Counted from the stretch's first letter, positions 50,171 through 59,326 are shown. The stretch is 64,000 nucleotides of DNA from Dichotomicrobium sp964540795 (GCA_964540795.1 CAZINX010000005.1:116610-180609), one strand, 5' to 3'. Notes: a model not told the origin generated them from the letters alone. A program made the numbers and translations.

Positions 50171-51205
50171 TTATCGGTTCTGGCGTCTAGGCCGTCGGGC
50201 GAGCTGAAAGATGATGTCACCCGCGGCCTGATCGGCGATCTCGGGATGCGTGCGAGCATACTGCAGCGCCCGCGATACGCGCTCCAACGCTTGTTTCAGC
50301 CGATTGCGTTCCCACCAGCGGATTTGCAGCTTGATCTCGTCTGCGCGGCGAAAGTGCAGCGGCGGCCGGAACGTTTTGATCGCCGCATCGACCGGGCTGC
50401 CCGCATCCATGCGCGCGCGCACTTGCAAGAGCCGCATCAGCTGTTGGGACAGCGCATAGAGCATCACATCCGGCGGTGTTCCGCTGGCGCGGAGCTTCTC
50501 CATCTGGCTGAGTGCGCTGGCGGCATCCCCCGTCAAGACATCATGCACCGCCGCATTGAGTGTGGCATCGGAAGCGTCGCCGATGACAGCATCGACGTCC
50601 GCGATCGTGATCTCGCCGGCGTCCCGGGCATAGGTGATAAGCTTGGCGATCTCCGACTTGGCTACTCCCAAATCACCGCCAAGGAGGCCGGCGAGATGGC
50701 GTTCGGCATCCCGCGTTATGCCAAGGCCGGCCGCTTCCGTTTCCCGTCGAATGAACTGCGAAAGGCCAGCGGTGTCGCTGCCATCATGGCAGGCCAGCGC
50801 CGCGAGCGCCTTGTCACTCTCGAACAGCTTCCGAAGTTTGATATCCGGCTTGAGGTTCCCCGCCTCGATGACGACGCGCACACTGTCGGCAAGTTCGTTC
50901 CAGGGAAACTTCGCGAGATCGGCCACGGCCCGCCCGGACGCGCGCGCCCGCACCACCTTGCCCGGCGAGAACATCGAGACCGTCTGCGCCTCGATGGCCA
51001 GCCGATCAGGATCGCTCGCGATATCGTCTTCGTTCAGACGTATGAGTTCAGGAGTATCCGGCAGCCGAGCGGTCAGCGTTTCGCACAGCGACGCGCCAAG
51101 CTCCCGGATCAGCCCGGCATCGGTGCCGTGCAGCAGAAATGCCTTGATGTGCGGATCGGGTTTTTCAACAAAGCGCGCCACGCGCGCCGCTTTGATCGAG
51201 ACCAT
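50171..51205 (-). CDS. holA: DNA polymerase III delta subunit
   Basis: The clamp-loader wrench that opens the beta clamp. The 344 residues match HolA: IKAFLLHGTDAGLIRELGASLCE, a SMFSPGKVVRARASGRAV strand, the ITRDAERHLAGLLGGDLGVAKSEIAKLITYA helix bundle and the C-terminal LSQQLMRLLQVRARM and WWERNRLKQALERVSRAL collar helices. The usual alphaproteobacterial leuS-lptE-holA order is kept, on the minus strand. Confidence 0.93.
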   Translation of the reverse strand: MVSIKAARVARFVEKPDPHIKAFLLHGTDAGLIRELGASLCETLTARLPDTPELIRLNEDDIASDPDRLAIEAQTVSMFSPGKVVRARASGRAVADLAKFPWNELADSVRVVIEAGNLKPDIKLRKLFESDKALAALACHDGSDTAGLSQFIRRETEAAGLGITRDAERHLAGLLGGDLGVAKSEIAKLITYARDAGEITIADVDAVIGDASDATLNAAVHDVLTGDAASALSQMEKLRASGTPPDVMLYALSQQLMRLLQVRARMDAGSPVDAAIKTFRPPLHFRRADEIKLQIRWWERNRLKQALERVSRALQYARTHPEIADQAAGDIIFQLARRPRRQNR

Positions 51206-51245
51206 TCAGGTTGATTTTCTGGCGACCGGCATGGCCGCAGCGGCC

Positions 51246-51770
51246 CTACACTTCGCGTGAGAGGGCAATCGCAATGCGGGTCTGGATGTCTTCGGCGACG
51301 CTGCGTGCCGCGCGGTTTTCTGCGTCCCGCCGCGCCCGGATATCGGCAAAGGTCGAATCCAGGTTGTCGTAGGCGGCCCGGCCGATGCTTGTCCCGGACA
51401 GTGCGACGGTTTGATCTTCCAGACGGATAAGCTTGAAGGCGGCGGTCAGGCGATAGGCCCGGCCCTCGGACTCACCCGTTTTGGCCACCACCGTGTCCTG
51501 CACGGATTCACGAATGGCGATCTCCAGCCGATATTCAGCCGCGTCGCGGTAGCCGCCGCCGGTGGTCGCGAAGATCAGTTCGTTACGGACGCGCTGGCCC
51601 ACCCGCCCCGGTATCTTGGCGACCGACACGGTACGCATAACCTCGTCGAGTTGCACGCCAGTCGACGTTTCGGCATACATGGGTTGAAAACCGCAGCCGG
51701 CCAGCAACGGAGCAATCAGGGCCATGACAGCCACGAGCCGGCCCGCAGATCGATGGTTTGCCCCTCGCAT
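51246..51770 (-). CDS. lptE: LPS assembly lipoprotein LptE
   Basis: The outer-membrane lipoprotein plug of LptD. A signal peptide (RLVAVMALIAPLLAGCGFQPMY) with lipobox LAGC is followed by a single alpha/beta domain (VAKIPGRVGQRVRNELIF, YRLEIAIRESVQD, AAFKLIRLEDQTVALSG) and a C-terminal helix with DIQTRIAIALSR. The GCGFQPMY start after the lipobox is a mark of alphaproteobacterial LptE. ATG 51770 has GGAG at 5 bases. It lies 35 bp behind leuS and 40 bp before holA. Confidence 0.92.
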   Translation of the reverse strand: MRGANHRSAGRLVAVMALIAPLLAGCGFQPMYAETSTGVQLDEVMRTVSVAKIPGRVGQRVRNELIFATTGGGYRDAAEYRLEIAIRESVQDTVVAKTGESEGRAYRLTAAFKLIRLEDQTVALSGTSIGRAAYDNLDSTFADIRARRDAENRAARSVAEDIQTRIAIALSREV

Positions 51771-51805
51771 TCTCGCTCCGTCTCTTCTTGCCCCAGACCG
51801 CGCCG

Positions 51806-54403
51806 TCACGCCACGACGTTGACGATCCGCTGCGGCACAACGATGACGCGTTTTACCTGCCTGTCGCCGATGGCCCGGTGCACGCTTTCGAGTTCGAGCG
51901 CCGCGCGCTCAACCTCCTTATTCTCCGCGTCTCGGGAAATCGTCAGTTCGGCCCGACGTTTTCCATTCACCTGTACGGCAATGGTAATCGCATCGTCAAT
52001 CAGCAACGCTTCTTCGGCCTCGGGCCAAGGCTGGTTTATCAGCAGACTGTTGTACCCGAGCCGCGCCCAGCATTCTTCGCCGGCATGGGGGATGATCGGT
52101 CCGACGAGCTGCGTGATGAATTCCAGCGCCTCGCGCATTGCCCAGGCGAAGTCCGGTTGGTCGCGCCAGTCGGTCTGTTGCGCGGCGGCGATCTTGTTGG
52201 CGAATTCGTGAATCTGCGCAATGGCGCGGTTGAAGCGCAGCGCCTCCAGATCCCCGGTCACGGCCTTGACGGCACGGTGGGACGCCCGGCGCAGGTCTTC
52301 GCCCGGCTTCGAGAAGCTTTCCGGCGCGGGCGCGCCCGGCTCCGGCAGCGCCCCGGCGGCATCGGTGACCAGCCGCGTCAGCTTCTGGATGAACCGCCAC
52401 GCGCCTTCCGCGCCGGCGTCGGTCCACTGCACGTCACGCTCCGGCGGGCTGTCGGAGAGCATGAACCAGCGGGCCGTGTCAGCGCCGAAGCGCTCGACGA
52501 TGTCGGTGGGGTCCACCGTGTTTCGCTTCGACTTCGACATCTTCTCGGCATGGCCGACCGTGACCGGCGCGCCGGTCTCGATCTCCACCGGCTTGCCTTC
52601 GTCGGTGAAGCGCACTTCGTCGGGGCTGAGCCAGTCGCCCTTTTCGCTCTTGTAGGTGTCGTGGACGATCATGCCCTGAGTGAACAGTCCCGCGAACGGC
52701 TCTTCCAGATCGAGATAGCCCATGTCGCGCATGGCCCGGGTGAAAAAGCGCGCATAGAGCAGATGCAGGATCGCGTGCTCCACGCCGCCGATATACTGGT
52801 CGACCGGCAGCCAGCTATCAGCTTCGGCCTTCTTCACCGGCGTCTCGGCGCGGGGCGAGCAGAAGCGCGCGAAGTACCACGAGGAATCCACAAAGGTGTC
52901 CAGCGTGTCGGTCTCGCGCACGGCCTCGCTGCCGCATTCCGGGCAGGTCACATGCTTCCAGGTCGGGTGGTGCTCCAGCGGGTTCCCAGGCTTTTCGAAG
53001 GAGACATCCTCGGGCAGCAGCACCGGCAGATTCTCCTCGCGCTCCGGGATGATCCCGCAGGTTGGACAGTGGATCATCGGGATCGGGCAGCCCCAATAGC
53101 GTTGGCGCGAGACGCCCCAGTCGCGCAGCCGGAACTTGATCTGGCGCTCGCCGATATCACGCTCCTCGACCAGGCTCGCGATATTTCCCTTCGCCTCCTC
53201 CACCGTGAGGCCGTCCAGAAACTCCGAGTTATAGATGCGGCCGGGGCCGGTGTAGGCTTCCGAGCCAATTTTGAAGCTCTCCGGGTCCGCGCCCTCCGGG
53301 ATCACGACCGGCTTGACCTTCAGCTTGTATTTGCGGGCAAAGTCGAGGTCGCGCTGGTCGTGCGCCGGGCAGCCGAAAATCGCGCCGGTGCCGTATTCCA
53401 TCAGCACGAAGTTGGCGACGAACACCCGCAGCCTCGAATTCCGCTTGAACGGGTGGATCGCTTTCAGGCCGGTGTCATAGCCCTTCTTCTCCGCGCGCTC
53501 GATCGCCTCTTCGCTGGTGCCGATCCGCTGGCATTCCGCGATGAACGCGCGCAGCTCCGGGTCCTGCTCGGCCAGACGCTGCGCCAGCGGATGGTTCGGG
53601 GCGATCGCGCAGAAGCTGGCGCCGAAGATCGTGTCGTGCCGCGTGGTGAACACATCGAGCGTTTCGGCGGCGCCCTCGGGACGCTTGCCGGACAGTTTGA
53701 ACTTGATGAGACAGCCTTCGGACTTTCCGATCCAGTTTTTCTGCATCAGCCGGACCTTTTCCGGCCATCTGTCCAGGGTGTCCAGACCCTCCAGCAGAGC
53801 GTCCGCGTAAGCCGTGATGCGGAAGAACCATTGCGGCAACTCGCGCTGCTCGACGACCGCGCCTGAGCGCCAGCCCTTCCCGTCGATTACCTGCTCGTTG
53901 GCGAGCACGGTCTGGTCGACCGGGTCCCAGTTGACGCGCGCCATGCGCCGATAGACGAGATCGTGCTTCAGGAAGTCGAGGAACAGCTTCTGCTGCTGCG
54001 CATAGTATTCCGGGTCGCAGGTGGCGAACTCGCGGTCCCAGTCCAGCGCGAAGCCCATCTCCTGAAGCTGGCCGCGCATTGTCGCAATGTTGTCGTAGGT
54101 CCATTCCTTCGGATGCACGCCCTTGGCCATCGCCGCGTTTTCCGCCGGCATCCCGAAGGCGTCCCATCCCATCGGGTGCAGCACGTCATAGCCTTGCGCG
54201 CGCTTGTAGCGGGCCACGACGTCTCCCATGGTATAATTGCGCGTATGGCCGACATGGATGCGCCCGGACGGGTAGGGAAACATCTCAAGCACGTAGTATT
54301 TCGGGCGATCCGAATGCTCCGGCGTGCGGAAAACGTCCTGTTCGCGCCAGACCTGACGCCAATATTTCTCGCGCTCGGGTGCGTTGTATCTCTCGCTGGC
54401 CAT
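51806..54403 (-). CDS. leuS: Leucyl-tRNA synthetase
   Basis: Class I synthetase that charges tRNA-Leu. The 865 residues show the HIGH motif as RIHVGHTRNYTMGDVVARYKRAQGYDVLHPMGWDAFGMPAEN, the editing domain (CP1) with TTRHDTIFGASFCAIAPNHPLA and GCPAHDQRD, the zinc-type insert HCPTCGIIP, the leucine-pocket DTFVDSSWYFARF, and KMSKSKRNTVDP (the KMSKS loop). The C-terminal anticodon region is complete. First gene of leuS-lptE-holA. Confidence 0.97.
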   Translation of the reverse strand: MASERYNAPEREKYWRQVWREQDVFRTPEHSDRPKYYVLEMFPYPSGRIHVGHTRNYTMGDVVARYKRAQGYDVLHPMGWDAFGMPAENAAMAKGVHPKEWTYDNIATMRGQLQEMGFALDWDREFATCDPEYYAQQQKLFLDFLKHDLVYRRMARVNWDPVDQTVLANEQVIDGKGWRSGAVVEQRELPQWFFRITAYADALLEGLDTLDRWPEKVRLMQKNWIGKSEGCLIKFKLSGKRPEGAAETLDVFTTRHDTIFGASFCAIAPNHPLAQRLAEQDPELRAFIAECQRIGTSEEAIERAEKKGYDTGLKAIHPFKRNSRLRVFVANFVLMEYGTGAIFGCPAHDQRDLDFARKYKLKVKPVVIPEGADPESFKIGSEAYTGPGRIYNSEFLDGLTVEEAKGNIASLVEERDIGERQIKFRLRDWGVSRQRYWGCPIPMIHCPTCGIIPEREENLPVLLPEDVSFEKPGNPLEHHPTWKHVTCPECGSEAVRETDTLDTFVDSSWYFARFCSPRAETPVKKAEADSWLPVDQYIGGVEHAILHLLYARFFTRAMRDMGYLDLEEPFAGLFTQGMIVHDTYKSEKGDWLSPDEVRFTDEGKPVEIETGAPVTVGHAEKMSKSKRNTVDPTDIVERFGADTARWFMLSDSPPERDVQWTDAGAEGAWRFIQKLTRLVTDAAGALPEPGAPAPESFSKPGEDLRRASHRAVKAVTGDLEALRFNRAIAQIHEFANKIAAAQQTDWRDQPDFAWAMREALEFITQLVGPIIPHAGEECWARLGYNSLLINQPWPEAEEALLIDDAITIAVQVNGKRRAELTISRDAENKEVERAALELESVHRAIGDRQVKRVIVVPQRIVNVVA

Positions 54404-54617
54404 GACGTCCGATTTGTGGATGGTAAGGTTGAAGCGCGGGCCGGCGGCCCAGAATATGCGCCGTTCATGTTAGACGGGATATGAGGGCAAAAGCGCCCGG
54501 CCGGTCAAGGCATGATGGCGTGCCGTTGCGCATTTCTTCCACGTCGCCGTGGTCGTTGCAATGCGCCATGGGGTCTGGTGAGTTGCGGAGCATTGCGGCC
54601 CTGTCAGGAGAACGCTT

Positions 54618-55319
54618 GTGCATGAGTCGATGACGACAGTGACAGCACCGGAGACCGCGTCCGCGCGGCTTGCCGATGTGCGCGCCCGGATCGCGGATGC
54701 CGCGCGGGAGGCCGGGCGCGACCCGTCGGAGGTAGAACTCGTCGCGGTTTCGAAGACCTTCGGGCCTGAGGCGATCATCCCGGTTGTCGAAGCGGGCCAG
54801 CGCATCTTCGGCGAAAACCGTGTGCAGGAAGCGCAGGGTAAATGGCCGGCGCTGAAAGAACGCTGGCCAGATATAGAGCTTCATCTGATCGGCCCGCTGC
54901 AATCCAACAAGGCGCGCGACGCCGTAAAGCTTTTCGACGTGATCCAGACGATCGACCGGCCAAAGATCGCGCGGGTTGTTTCACGTGAAATATCGGAGGT
55001 CGGGCGGTCGCCGCGCCTGCTGGTTCAGGTCAATACGGGCGAAGAGCCGAACAAGGCGGGCGTCGCGCCCATCGAGGCCGCCGACTTCTTGCGATATTGC
55101 CGGGACGAGCTGGGCCTCCAGATCGAGGGCCTCATGTGCATTCCGCCGATCGACGAGGAACCGGCGATCCACTTCGCCTTCCTTGCCAAGTTGGCGGACG
55201 CATGCGGGCTGTCGAAGCTGAGCATGGGCATGAGCGCGGATTACGAAACGGCGGTGGGCTTCGGCGCGACATGGGTGCGGGTCGGCTCGGCGATCTTCGG
55301 GCCGCGAGAAAAGGGATAG
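54618..55319 (+). CDS. YggS-family pyridoxal phosphate homeostasis protein
   Basis: A single-domain PLP-binding barrel of 233 residues: VELVAVSKTFGPEAIIPVVEAGQRIFGENRVQEA with the PLP Lys, LHLIGPLQSNKARDAVKLFDVIQTIDRP, LLVQVNTGEEPNKAGV, GLMCIPP and LSMGMSADYETAVGFGATWVRVGSAIFGPR. YggS/PLPBP keeps free PLP and amino acid pools in balance. It starts at GTG 54618 after AGGAG. A parS-like palindrome lies inside it (54977-54992, encoding VVSREI). Confidence 0.93.
   Translation: MHESMTTVTAPETASARLADVRARIADAAREAGRDPSEVELVAVSKTFGPEAIIPVVEAGQRIFGENRVQEAQGKWPALKERWPDIELHLIGPLQSNKARDAVKLFDVIQTIDRPKIARVVSREISEVGRSPRLLVQVNTGEEPNKAGVAPIEAADFLRYCRDELGLQIEGLMCIPPIDEEPAIHFAFLAKLADACGLSKLSMGMSADYETAVGFGATWVRVGSAIFGPREKG
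54977..54992. promoter_or_regulatory. parS-like ParB site inside the YggS gene
   Basis: TGTTTCACGTGAAATA matches the parS consensus at 15 of 16 positions, in the reading frame of the PLP homeostasis gene, 9.2 kb to the right of the main site. It keeps the whole TGTTTCACGTGAAA core. Confidence 0.7.
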
Positions 55320-55322
55320 CGC

Positions 55323-55844
55323 ATGACATTCTGGCCCAAGGACAAGACGGACGCGGAGGCGTTCCGAGCAAGCCCAGACGAGTTCAAGGCCTGCTTCCGT
55401 CTGTGGCCGACAGGCGTTTCCGTCGTGACGACGCGCGACGGCGAGGGCCGGGCTCATGGCGTCACGATGAACAGCGTGACATCCGTCTCGCTGGAGCCGC
55501 CGCTGCTGCTCATGTGTCTGCACAACGATTCCGAGACCTTGAAGGCGCTGCGCGCCAGCGGCATCTTCTGTGTGAATTTCCTCGCCAGCGGGCAGGAGGA
55601 AATTTCAAACCGCTTCGCGCACAGGCGTCCTGACAAGTTCCAGGGTGTCCCCACCCATGAAGGACGGTTGGGCGCGCCTGTCCTGGAAGGTGTCCTGGCG
55701 GCGCTGGAGTGTCACGTGGAGGAGGTCTATCCCGGCGGGGATCATCAGATCGTTCTGGGCGAGCTGGTCCACGGCGCGCGCCATAACCCGGACGCCGCGC
55801 CGCTCGTCTATTTCAACGGGCAGTACGCCAAGCCGCAGGTGTAA
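55323..55844 (+). CDS. Flavin reductase family protein
   Basis: A 173-residue FMN-binding split barrel: FRLWPTGVSVVTTRDGEGRAHGVTMNSVTSVSLEPPLLLMCLHNDSETLKAL, GIFCVNFLASGQEEISNRFA, then GALE-type LEGVLAALECHVEEVYPGGDHQIVLGEL. These are the motifs of NAD(P)H:flavin reductases that supply FMNH2 to two-component monooxygenases. No monooxygenase is adjacent, so the partner is unknown. It lies 3 bp after the YggS gene and is likely in its operon. Confidence 0.9.
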   Translation: MTFWPKDKTDAEAFRASPDEFKACFRLWPTGVSVVTTRDGEGRAHGVTMNSVTSVSLEPPLLLMCLHNDSETLKALRASGIFCVNFLASGQEEISNRFAHRRPDKFQGVPTHEGRLGAPVLEGVLAALECHVEEVYPGGDHQIVLGELVHGARHNPDAAPLVYFNGQYAKPQV

Positions 55845-55850
55845 GCCGGG

Positions 55851-57026
55851 TCAGCCCTTGTTGGTGAATACGAGACGCGGCGCGCCTTCCGTTTCGCCGT
55901 CTTTCACCCGATCGGCTCCCGAGATCGCGACTTGCTCGACCACCTGCAAGTCGAACCCGTCGAAGATGAACGCGTCGGTGGGCTTCGGCGTATTGGTCAG
56001 CACGCGGATTTTCGACAGGCCGAGATCCTTGAGGATCTGGATGCCCAGGCCATAATCGCGCGCATCGCTTTCATGGCTCTTGCCATGTTCGCCGGCGCTG
56101 CTGCCCTGAAAGCCACGGATTTGATCCATCAGGCTGAGGCCGCGCGCGTCCTGGGGCAGGTAGACGATCGCGCCCGCGCCTTCCGCAGCGATGCGCGCCA
56201 GCGATTTATGCAGCGTCGTCGCGCCATCCTCGCGGAGGTTCTCCAGCACGTCCCCGGTGAGCGAGGCCGCGTGAACGCGCACCAGCGGCGCGCTCGCCTG
56301 GCTCAGATCGCCCTTCACGAGCGCCACCGGCTGCTCCTCGCCATAGGCCACGTCATAGGCGATCAGACGGAAATCGCCGTAGCGTGTCGGAAGGCTCGCC
56401 TCGGCGAGGCGCTTGACGATCTGCTCATGCCGATAGCGGTAGCGGATCAGGTCGGCGATCGTGATCATCGGCATGTCGTGCTGCGCGGCCAGCTTGGCGA
56501 GGTCGTCGCGGCGCGCCATCGTCCCGTCCTCGTTCAGGATCTCGATCAGCACGCCGGCCGGAGCCAGCCCTGCCAGCGCGGCGAGGTCAATGGAGGCTTC
56601 GGTGTGTCCCGCGCGCATGAGCACGCCGCCCTCGCGCCCCACGATCGGGAATACATGGCCGGGCCGCGCGAAATCCTCGGGCCGGGCCGCGGGGTCAGCC
56701 AGCGCGGCGATGGTCGTGGCGCGCTCGCCCGCTGAGATACCCGTGGTGGTCGAGACGTGGTCCACCGAGACAGTGAAGGCGGTGTTCTGCAGCGCCGTGC
56801 TGGATTTCGCTGCGGGAGCAAGATCGAGCCTGCGCGCCGCCTCTTCCGTCACGGTCACGCATAGCAGGCCGCGCCCGTTCAGCATGAAGTTGACCTTCTC
56901 CGGCGTGATCGCCTCCGCCGCGCAGACGAAATCGCCCTCGTTCTCGCGGTCTTCGTCATCGACAACGATGATAATGCCGCCCTGGCGGATCGTCTCGATG
57001 GCGGTCTCGATGTTTGAGAATTGCAT
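55851..57026 (-). CDS. ribB: 3,4-dihydroxy-2-butanone-4-phosphate synthase with degenerate GTP cyclohydrolase II domain
   Basis: The N-terminal half (1-205) is an intact DHBP synthase, with DDEDRENEGDFVCAAEAITPEKVNFM, RGLLCVTV, GHTEASIDLA and GVLIEILNEDGTMAR. It makes the four-carbon unit of riboflavin from ribulose 5-phosphate. The C-terminal half resembles GTP cyclohydrolase II (PLVRVHAASLTGDVLENLREDG, LPQDARGLSLMDQI, DYGLGIQIL), but the three zinc cysteines of that enzyme (usually in HSECLTGD and RCDC) are Ala/Ser and Glu-Asp-Gly. The second domain is therefore probably inactive as GCHII. Start at ATG 57026 after AAGGAA. Confidence 0.92.
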   Translation of the reverse strand: MQFSNIETAIETIRQGGIIIVVDDEDRENEGDFVCAAEAITPEKVNFMLNGRGLLCVTVTEEAARRLDLAPAAKSSTALQNTAFTVSVDHVSTTTGISAGERATTIAALADPAARPEDFARPGHVFPIVGREGGVLMRAGHTEASIDLAALAGLAPAGVLIEILNEDGTMARRDDLAKLAAQHDMPMITIADLIRYRYRHEQIVKRLAEASLPTRYGDFRLIAYDVAYGEEQPVALVKGDLSQASAPLVRVHAASLTGDVLENLREDGATTLHKSLARIAAEGAGAIVYLPQDARGLSLMDQIRGFQGSSAGEHGKSHESDARDYGLGIQILKDLGLSKIRVLTNTPKPTDAFIFDGFDLQVVEQVAISGADRVKDGETEGAPRLVFTNKG

Positions 57027-57113
57027 GGCCGTTCCTTTTGCCCGGCGTGTCGCGCGTCTGCACCGGATATATGCCAGCCGTGCATATTTTGCACGCAAAG
57101 CCTTGCCCGGAAA

Positions 57114-57143
57114 CAAAAAGCCGCGCTGCGAGAGCGCGGCTTT
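57114..57143 (-). terminator. Rho-independent terminator of hppA
   Basis: On the minus strand: aaagccgcgct, ctcgc loop, agcgcggctttttg. A perfect 11-bp GC-rich stem is followed by a T-run, 25 bp after the hppA stop. It separates hppA from ribB, which lies downstream on the same strand. Confidence 0.9.
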
Positions 57144-57167
57144 CCGTCGTCAGGTATGGCGCGGCGA

Positions 57168-59282
57168 TCAGTGCGCCAGCACCGCCAGCAGCAGCAGTGC
57201 GACGATGTTGGTGATCTTGATCATCGGGTTCACCGCCGGGCCCGCCGTATCCTTGTACGGGTCGCCGACCGTGTCGCCCGTGACCGCCGCCTTGTGCGCC
57301 TCGGAGCCTTTTCCGCCGAAGTGGCCATCCTCGATATACTTCTTGGCGTTGTCCCAGGCGCCGCCGCCCGCCGTCATGGAAATGGCGACGAACAGCCCCG
57401 TCACGATCACGCCGAGCAGCATCGCGCCCACGGCCGAGAACGCCGCCGACTTATCCGCGACCGCGCCGATGACGAGGAACACGACGATCGGCGAGAGCAC
57501 CGGCAGCATCGAGGGGATGACCATCTCCTTGATCGCCGCCTTGGTCAGCATGTCGACCGCCGCGCTGTAGTCCGGCTTTTCCTTGCCTTCCATGATGCCC
57601 GGCTTCTCCTTGAACTGGCGGCGGACCTCCTCGACGATCTTGCCGCCGGCGCGGCCGACGGCCGTCATGCCCATCGCGCCGAACAGGTAGGGCAGCAGGC
57701 CGCCAAAGAACAGGCCGACCACGACATACGGGTTCGACAGCGAGAAGTTGAGCTCGACGCCCTCGAAGTACGGGTAGTCCGCGGCGTTCGTGATGAAGAA
57801 GTTGAGATCCTCGGTGTAGGCTGCGAACAGCACGAGCGCGCCGAGACCCGCCGAGCCAATGGCGTAGCCTTTCGTGACCGCCTTTGTCGTGTTGCCCACG
57901 GCGTCGAGTGTATCGGTGGTGTCGCGCACAGCCTCCGGCAGGTCCGCCATTTCCGCGATGCCTCCGGCGTTGTCCGTCACCGGGCCGAAGGCATCGAGCG
58001 CGACGACCATGCCCGCCAGCGCGAGCATCGTGGTCACGGCAATGGCGATGCCGAACAGGCCTGCCAGATTGAACGCAATCAGGATGCCGGCGATGATGAC
58101 GATGGCCGGCAGCGCAGTGGCTTCCAGAGAAATCGCCAGACCCTGGATGACGTTGGTGCCATGACCCGTGCGCGATGCTTCCGCGATGGAGCGCACGGGG
58201 CGGAAACCTGTGCCCGTGTAGTACTCCGTTATGACAATGAACAGGCCTGTGATGACCAGGCCGATCCCGCCGCAGTAGAACAGCTCCGCGCCGGTGAAAC
58301 TCACCCCTGAGGCGGTCATCTGGGTGTCCATGCCGATGACCCAGTCAGTCACTGGCCAAAGCGCCAGCAGCGACAGCGCGCCAGTGGCGATGAAGCCCTT
58401 GTAGAGCGCGCCCATGACGTTCTGGCTGGAGCCAAGGCGCACGAAGAAGGTGCCGATGATTGAGGTCACCACGCACAGCGCGCCGATCGCCAGCGGGTAG
58501 ACCATCGCCGGGAACAGGATGTCCTGCCCGGAGAAGTAGATGGAGGCGAGGACCATCGTTGCCACGACCGTCACCACATAGGTCTCGAAAAGGTCCGCCG
58601 CCATCCCGGCGCAGTCGCCGACATTGTCGCCCACGTTGTCCGCAATGGTCGCCGGGTTGCGCGGATCGTCCTCGGGGATGCCGGCCTCGACCTTGCCGAC
58701 GAGATCGCCGCCGACGTCCGCGCCCTTGGTGAAGATGCCGCCGCCGAGACGAGCGAAGATCGAGATGAGCGAGGCGCCGAAGCCGAGCGCCACGAGCGCA
58801 TCGACGATAACGCGGTCGGTCAGCGCATATCCGATCCCCAACAGCACGGCGAAATAGACCGCTACGGCGAGCAGTGCCAGACCGGCTACGAGCATACCCG
58901 TCACCGCGCCCGACTTGAACGCGATGGACAGACCGTCGGCGAGACTCTTGCTCGACGCCTGGGTCGTTCGCACGTTGGCGCGCACCGACACGATCATGCC
59001 GATGAAGCCTGCCGCGCCTGATAGCACCGCGCCGAGCAGAAAGCCGATAGCCACTGGCAGGCCGAGAAGAAACAGCACGATCAGAAAGATGACGCCGCCG
59101 GCGATGGCGATCGTCGTGTATTGACGCGACAGATAGGCTTGCGCACCTTCCTGAATCGCGCCGGCGATTTCCTGCATTCGAGCGTTGCCGGGGTCAGCGG
59201 CCAGCAGCTGACGGATGGTCAGCGCGCCATAGACGAGTGAAAGCAGACCGGCGGCAACGATAAGCCAGATCACGTTTTCCAT
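57168..59282 (-). CDS. hppA: Membrane-bound proton-translocating pyrophosphatase
   Basis: Pumps H+ across the inner membrane on PPi hydrolysis. The 704 residues contain about 16 helices, with the substrate-site block GADVGGDLVGKVEAGIPEDDPRNPATIADNVGDNVGDCAGMAADLFETYV and the C-terminal GGAWDNAKKYIEDGHFGGKGSEAHKAAVTGDTVGDPYKDTAGPAVNPMIKI. The GNTTKAVTKGYAIGSAGLG segment carries Lys and Thr at the positions that mark K+-independent enzymes (Ala and Gly in K+-dependent ones). Followed by a clear terminator. Near thiL, as in related genomes. Confidence 0.96.
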   Translation of the reverse strand: MENVIWLIVAAGLLSLVYGALTIRQLLAADPGNARMQEIAGAIQEGAQAYLSRQYTTIAIAGGVIFLIVLFLLGLPVAIGFLLGAVLSGAAGFIGMIVSVRANVRTTQASSKSLADGLSIAFKSGAVTGMLVAGLALLAVAVYFAVLLGIGYALTDRVIVDALVALGFGASLISIFARLGGGIFTKGADVGGDLVGKVEAGIPEDDPRNPATIADNVGDNVGDCAGMAADLFETYVVTVVATMVLASIYFSGQDILFPAMVYPLAIGALCVVTSIIGTFFVRLGSSQNVMGALYKGFIATGALSLLALWPVTDWVIGMDTQMTASGVSFTGAELFYCGGIGLVITGLFIVITEYYTGTGFRPVRSIAEASRTGHGTNVIQGLAISLEATALPAIVIIAGILIAFNLAGLFGIAIAVTTMLALAGMVVALDAFGPVTDNAGGIAEMADLPEAVRDTTDTLDAVGNTTKAVTKGYAIGSAGLGALVLFAAYTEDLNFFITNAADYPYFEGVELNFSLSNPYVVVGLFFGGLLPYLFGAMGMTAVGRAGGKIVEEVRRQFKEKPGIMEGKEKPDYSAAVDMLTKAAIKEMVIPSMLPVLSPIVVFLVIGAVADKSAAFSAVGAMLLGVIVTGLFVAISMTAGGGAWDNAKKYIEDGHFGGKGSEAHKAAVTGDTVGDPYKDTAGPAVNPMIKITNIVALLLLAVLAH

Positions 59283-59298
59283 TGGAACCGTCCCGGGT

Positions 59299-59326
59299 GT
59301 GTTATTGAAATCTGGGTGTTATTGAA
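59299..59326. repeat. Short direct repeat upstream of hppA
   Basis: GTGTTATTGAA occurs at 59299-59309 and 59316-59326, a period of 17 bp, in the gap between thiL and hppA. It lies 17-45 bp before the hppA start on the minus strand and could be part of its promoter or a regulator site. Nothing further is seen in the 185-bp gap. Confidence 0.4.

Noticed and set aside
51758..53866. 702-codon open frame on the plus strand opposite leuS
   Set aside because: Antisense shadow of a fully conserved leuS; composition is Arg/Ala/Gly-rich with no domain. GC-rich codons leave the opposite strand open.
55706..55721. CACGTG at 55712 as a further parS
   Set aside because: Arms do not match the consensus beyond the core.
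57027..57113. FMN riboswitch before ribB
   Set aside because: Fewer than 100 bases lie between the hppA terminator and ribB, and no FMN-aptamer conserved segments were recognised.
57021..58310. 429-codon plus-strand frame opposite hppA
   Set aside because: His/Asp/Arg-rich shadow of the pyrophosphatase and of its terminator.
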